Of a DNA stretch of 64,000 bases, positions 62,277 to 64,000 are shown one piece after another. The stretch is from Arthrobacter sp. Soc17.1.1.1 (GTDB lineage Bacteria > Actinomycetota > Actinomycetes > Actinomycetales > Micrococcaceae): contig NZ_JBAJII010000001.1 in the NCBI RefSeq assembly GCF_036867195.1, forward strand, positions 2,418,001 to 2,482,000, written 5' to 3'. A model generated the notes under the pieces. It worked only from the letters and a program-made list of their open reading frames with translations, ran no database searches and had not been told where the DNA came from. The translations under genes were made by a program, and so were the position numbers. Position 1 is the first letter of the stretch; every line of letters starts with the position of its first letter.

Positions 62277-63911
62277 CTAGCGCTTCTGTCGAACGATCTT
62301 TTCCTGCTCGACCGAGTCGGCGTCGATGGCCTGGTACTCCTCGTGGCCCGCACCGAAACCGTCGGCACCGACCCCGAAGAAGCCCTGCTTGAAGTCCGTG
62401 ATCTGGGTCTTCAGCTCCTCCGCCGTCGAGTCCTCGAGCTTGCCCGTCTGGGCGAGCGTGTTGAGGATCTGCGACTTGTGGCCGAGGTGCTCCAGGAACT
62501 CCGTCTCGAAGCGGCGGATGTCCTCCACCGGCACGTCGTCCAGGTAGCCGTTCGTCCCGGCCCAGATGGACACGACCTGCTGCTCCACCGGCATCGGGGA
62601 GTACTGGCCCTGCTTGAGCAGTTCCATCAGGCGTGCGCCGCGGGTCAGCTGCTGGCGTGACGCCGCATCCAGGTCCGAGGCGAACATCGCGAAAGCCTGC
62701 ATGTCGCGGTACTGGGCGAGATCGAGCTTCAGGGTGCCGGAGACCTTCTTCATCGACTTCACCTGGGCGGCGCCGCCCACGCGGGACACCGACACACCGA
62801 CGTCCACGGCGGGACGCTGGTTGGCGTTGAAGAGGTCCGACTGCAGGAAGATCTGGCCGTCGGTGATCGAGATGACGTTGGTCGGGATGTACGCCGAGAC
62901 GTCGTTCGCCTTCGTCTCGATGAGGGGCAGGCCCGTCATCGAACCGGCACCGAGGTCGTCCGAGAGCTTCGCGCAGCGCTCGAGCAGACGGGAGTGCAGG
63001 TAGAACACGTCGCCCGGGTAGGCCTCGCGTCCCGGCGGGCGGCGGAGCAGCAGCGACACCGCACGGTAGGCCTCGGCCTGCTTGGACAGGTCGTCGAACA
63101 CGATGAGGACGTGCTTGCCGCCGTACATCCAGTGCTGGCCGATGGCCGATCCGGCGTAGGGGGCGAGGTACTTGAACCCGGCGGGGTCGGACGCGGGGGA
63201 CGCGACGATCGTCGTGTACTCCAGTGCACCCTTGTCCTCGAGGGTCTGGCGCACGGCGGCGATGGTCGACGCCTTCTGGCCGATCGCCACGTAGATGCAG
63301 CGGACCTGCTTGTTCACGTCACCCGAGGCCCAGTTGTCCCTCTGGTTGATGATCGTGTCCACGGCGATGGCGGTCTTGCCGGTCTGGCGGTCGCCGATGA
63401 TCAGCTGACGCTGGCCACGGCCGATCGGGATCATGGCGTCGATGGCCTTGAGTCCGGTCTGCATGGGCTCGTGCACCGACTTGCGCTGCGTGACGCCGGG
63501 GGCCTGGGTCTCGAGCGCACGGCGGCCCTCGGCGACGATCTCGCCCAGGTCGTCGATGGGCTGGCCCAGGGGGTCGACCACGCGGCCGAGGAACGCGTCG
63601 CCGACGGGGACCGAGAGGATCTCGCCCGTGCGGTGCACTTCCTGGCCTTCTTCGATGCCGTTGTAGTCACCGAGGACGACGACACCGATCTCGCGCGTGT
63701 CGAGGTTCTGGGCGAGTCCGAGCGTGCCGTCCTCGAACCGCAGCAGCTCGTTCGCCATGACGGAGGGAAGGCCCTCCACACGGGCGATGCCGTCGCTGGC
63801 GGTGGAGACGCGGCCGACTTCGACGCGCTCCGCATTCCCGGGCTCGTAGGACGCCGCAAAGTCGTTCAACGCACTGCGTACGTCTTCGGCGTTGATGGTC
63901 AATTCGGCCAT
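62277..63911 (-). CDS. atpA: F1F0 ATP synthase alpha subunit
   Basis: A 544-aa regulatory nucleotide-binding subunit. The P-loop [48 protein letters not shown] and [26 protein letters not shown] are present. It ends with a longer acidic tail than E. coli AtpA ([20 protein letters not shown]), usual in actinobacteria. CAGGGA precedes the ATG. Confidence 0.98.
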   Translation of the reverse strand: MAELTINAEDVRSALNDFAASYEPGNAERVEVGRVSTASDGIARVEGLPSVMANELLRFEDGTLGLAQNLDTREIGVVVLGDYNGIEEGQEVHRTGEILSVPVGDAFLGRVVDPLGQPIDDLGEIVAEGRRALETQAPGVTQRKSVHEPMQTGLKAIDAMIPIGRGQRQLIIGDRQTGKTAIAVDTIINQRDNWASGDVNKQVRCIYVAIGQKASTIAAVRQTLEDKGALEYTTIVASPASDPAGFKYLAPYAGSAIGQHWMYGGKHVLIVFDDLSKQAEAYRAVSLLLRRPPGREAYPGDVFYLHSRLLERCAKLSDDLGAGSMTGLPLIETKANDVSAYIPTNVISITDGQIFLQSDLFNANQRPAVDVGVSVSRVGGAAQVKSMKKVSGTLKLDLAQYRDMQAFAMFASDLDAASRQQLTRGARLMELLKQGQYSPMPVEQQVVSIWAGTNGYLDDVPVEDIRRFETEFLEHLGHKSQILNTLAQTGKLEDSTAEELKTQITDFKQGFFGVGADGFGAGHEEYQAIDADSVEQEKIVRQKR

Positions 63912-63972
63912 CTCAGTCCCTGCTCTCCTGTGTTGTTGGTCTCCATGGGGTGCGTGGCGACCGGGGTGTGAT

Positions 63973-64000
63973 TCAGTGGGTGGAACTCCGGTGGGACAGG
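63973..64000 (-). CDS. Possible 3' end of atpH (delta subunit), cut by window edge
   Basis: The expected upstream gene in this operon is atpH. A frame ending in a TGA at 63973-63975 enters the window, but only about eight codons (ending RSSTH) are visible and cannot be identified from sequence. The call rests on synteny alone. Confidence 0.3.

Overview
The window is a chromosomal segment of a very GC-rich actinobacterium, most likely from the Micrococcaceae (Arthrobacter sensu lato). The basis is: nucS (the actinobacterial mismatch endonuclease), a nucS/nagA block next to atpAGDC plus a DUF2550 gene, the murI/MBL/rph/rdgB block beside DUF2017 and clpS, a DUF222-type HNH nuclease, a DUF6318 lipoprotein, DUF3039, malate:quinone oxidoreductase, and many leaderless promoters (TANNNT 5-7 nt before the start codon). 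The genus is an inference from gene content, not from a search.

Layout. 0-9.6 kb: partial MarR regulator, thiol peroxidase Bcp, tRNA-Leu(UAG), fasciclin lipoprotein, family-5 solute-binding lipoprotein, mqo, an RND exporter and a MarR regulator. 9.6-12.3 kb: transglutaminase-like protein, SDR, lipoprotein. 12.4-18.6 kb: de novo NAD operon nrtR-nadA-nadB-nadC-cysteine desulfurase (minus strand), with a 21-bp NrtR-type operator ahead of nrtR. 18.7-22.5 kb: hydrolase, cytosolic Ser/Thr kinase, a 55-aa acidic protein, MFS transporter. 22.6-28 kb: sbcDC and an aquaporin with a variant second NPA box. 28.1-32.8 kb: ADP-ribosylglycohydrolase-like protein with altered metal motifs, SDR, exonuclease-BRCT protein, HAD hydrolase, GNAT. 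32.8-37.8 kb: DedA, rdgB, rph, MBL hydrolase, murI, DUF2017, clpS. 37.8-39.9 kb: NAD salvage genes pncB-pncA. 39.9-43.1 kb: DEAD/DEAH helicase and MFS transporter. 43.1-47.5 kb: an accessory-looking stretch (repeat array, DUF3039, HNH nuclease, PKD protein plus DUF6318 lipoprotein with a visible AT-rich dip). 47.7-59.4 kb: ABC exporter, OYE-family oxidoreductase, thioredoxin-like co-chaperone, large membrane protein, AI-2E transporter, hydrolase, small zinc-type protein, nucS, nagA, DUF2550. 59.4-64 kb: ATP synthase genes atpA-atpG-atpD-atpC.

Two themes stand out. First, both arms of NAD supply (NrtR-linked de novo synthesis and the Preiss-Handler salvage pair) sit within 27 kb. Second, the segment is full of short tandem-repeat arrays (9-24 nt units), both between and inside genes, including copies of gene 3' ends pasted into a spacer. 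This fits an organism whose mismatch repair rests on NucS, which is not known to act on insertion/deletion loops. No CRISPR array, prophage, transposase or rRNA was seen.
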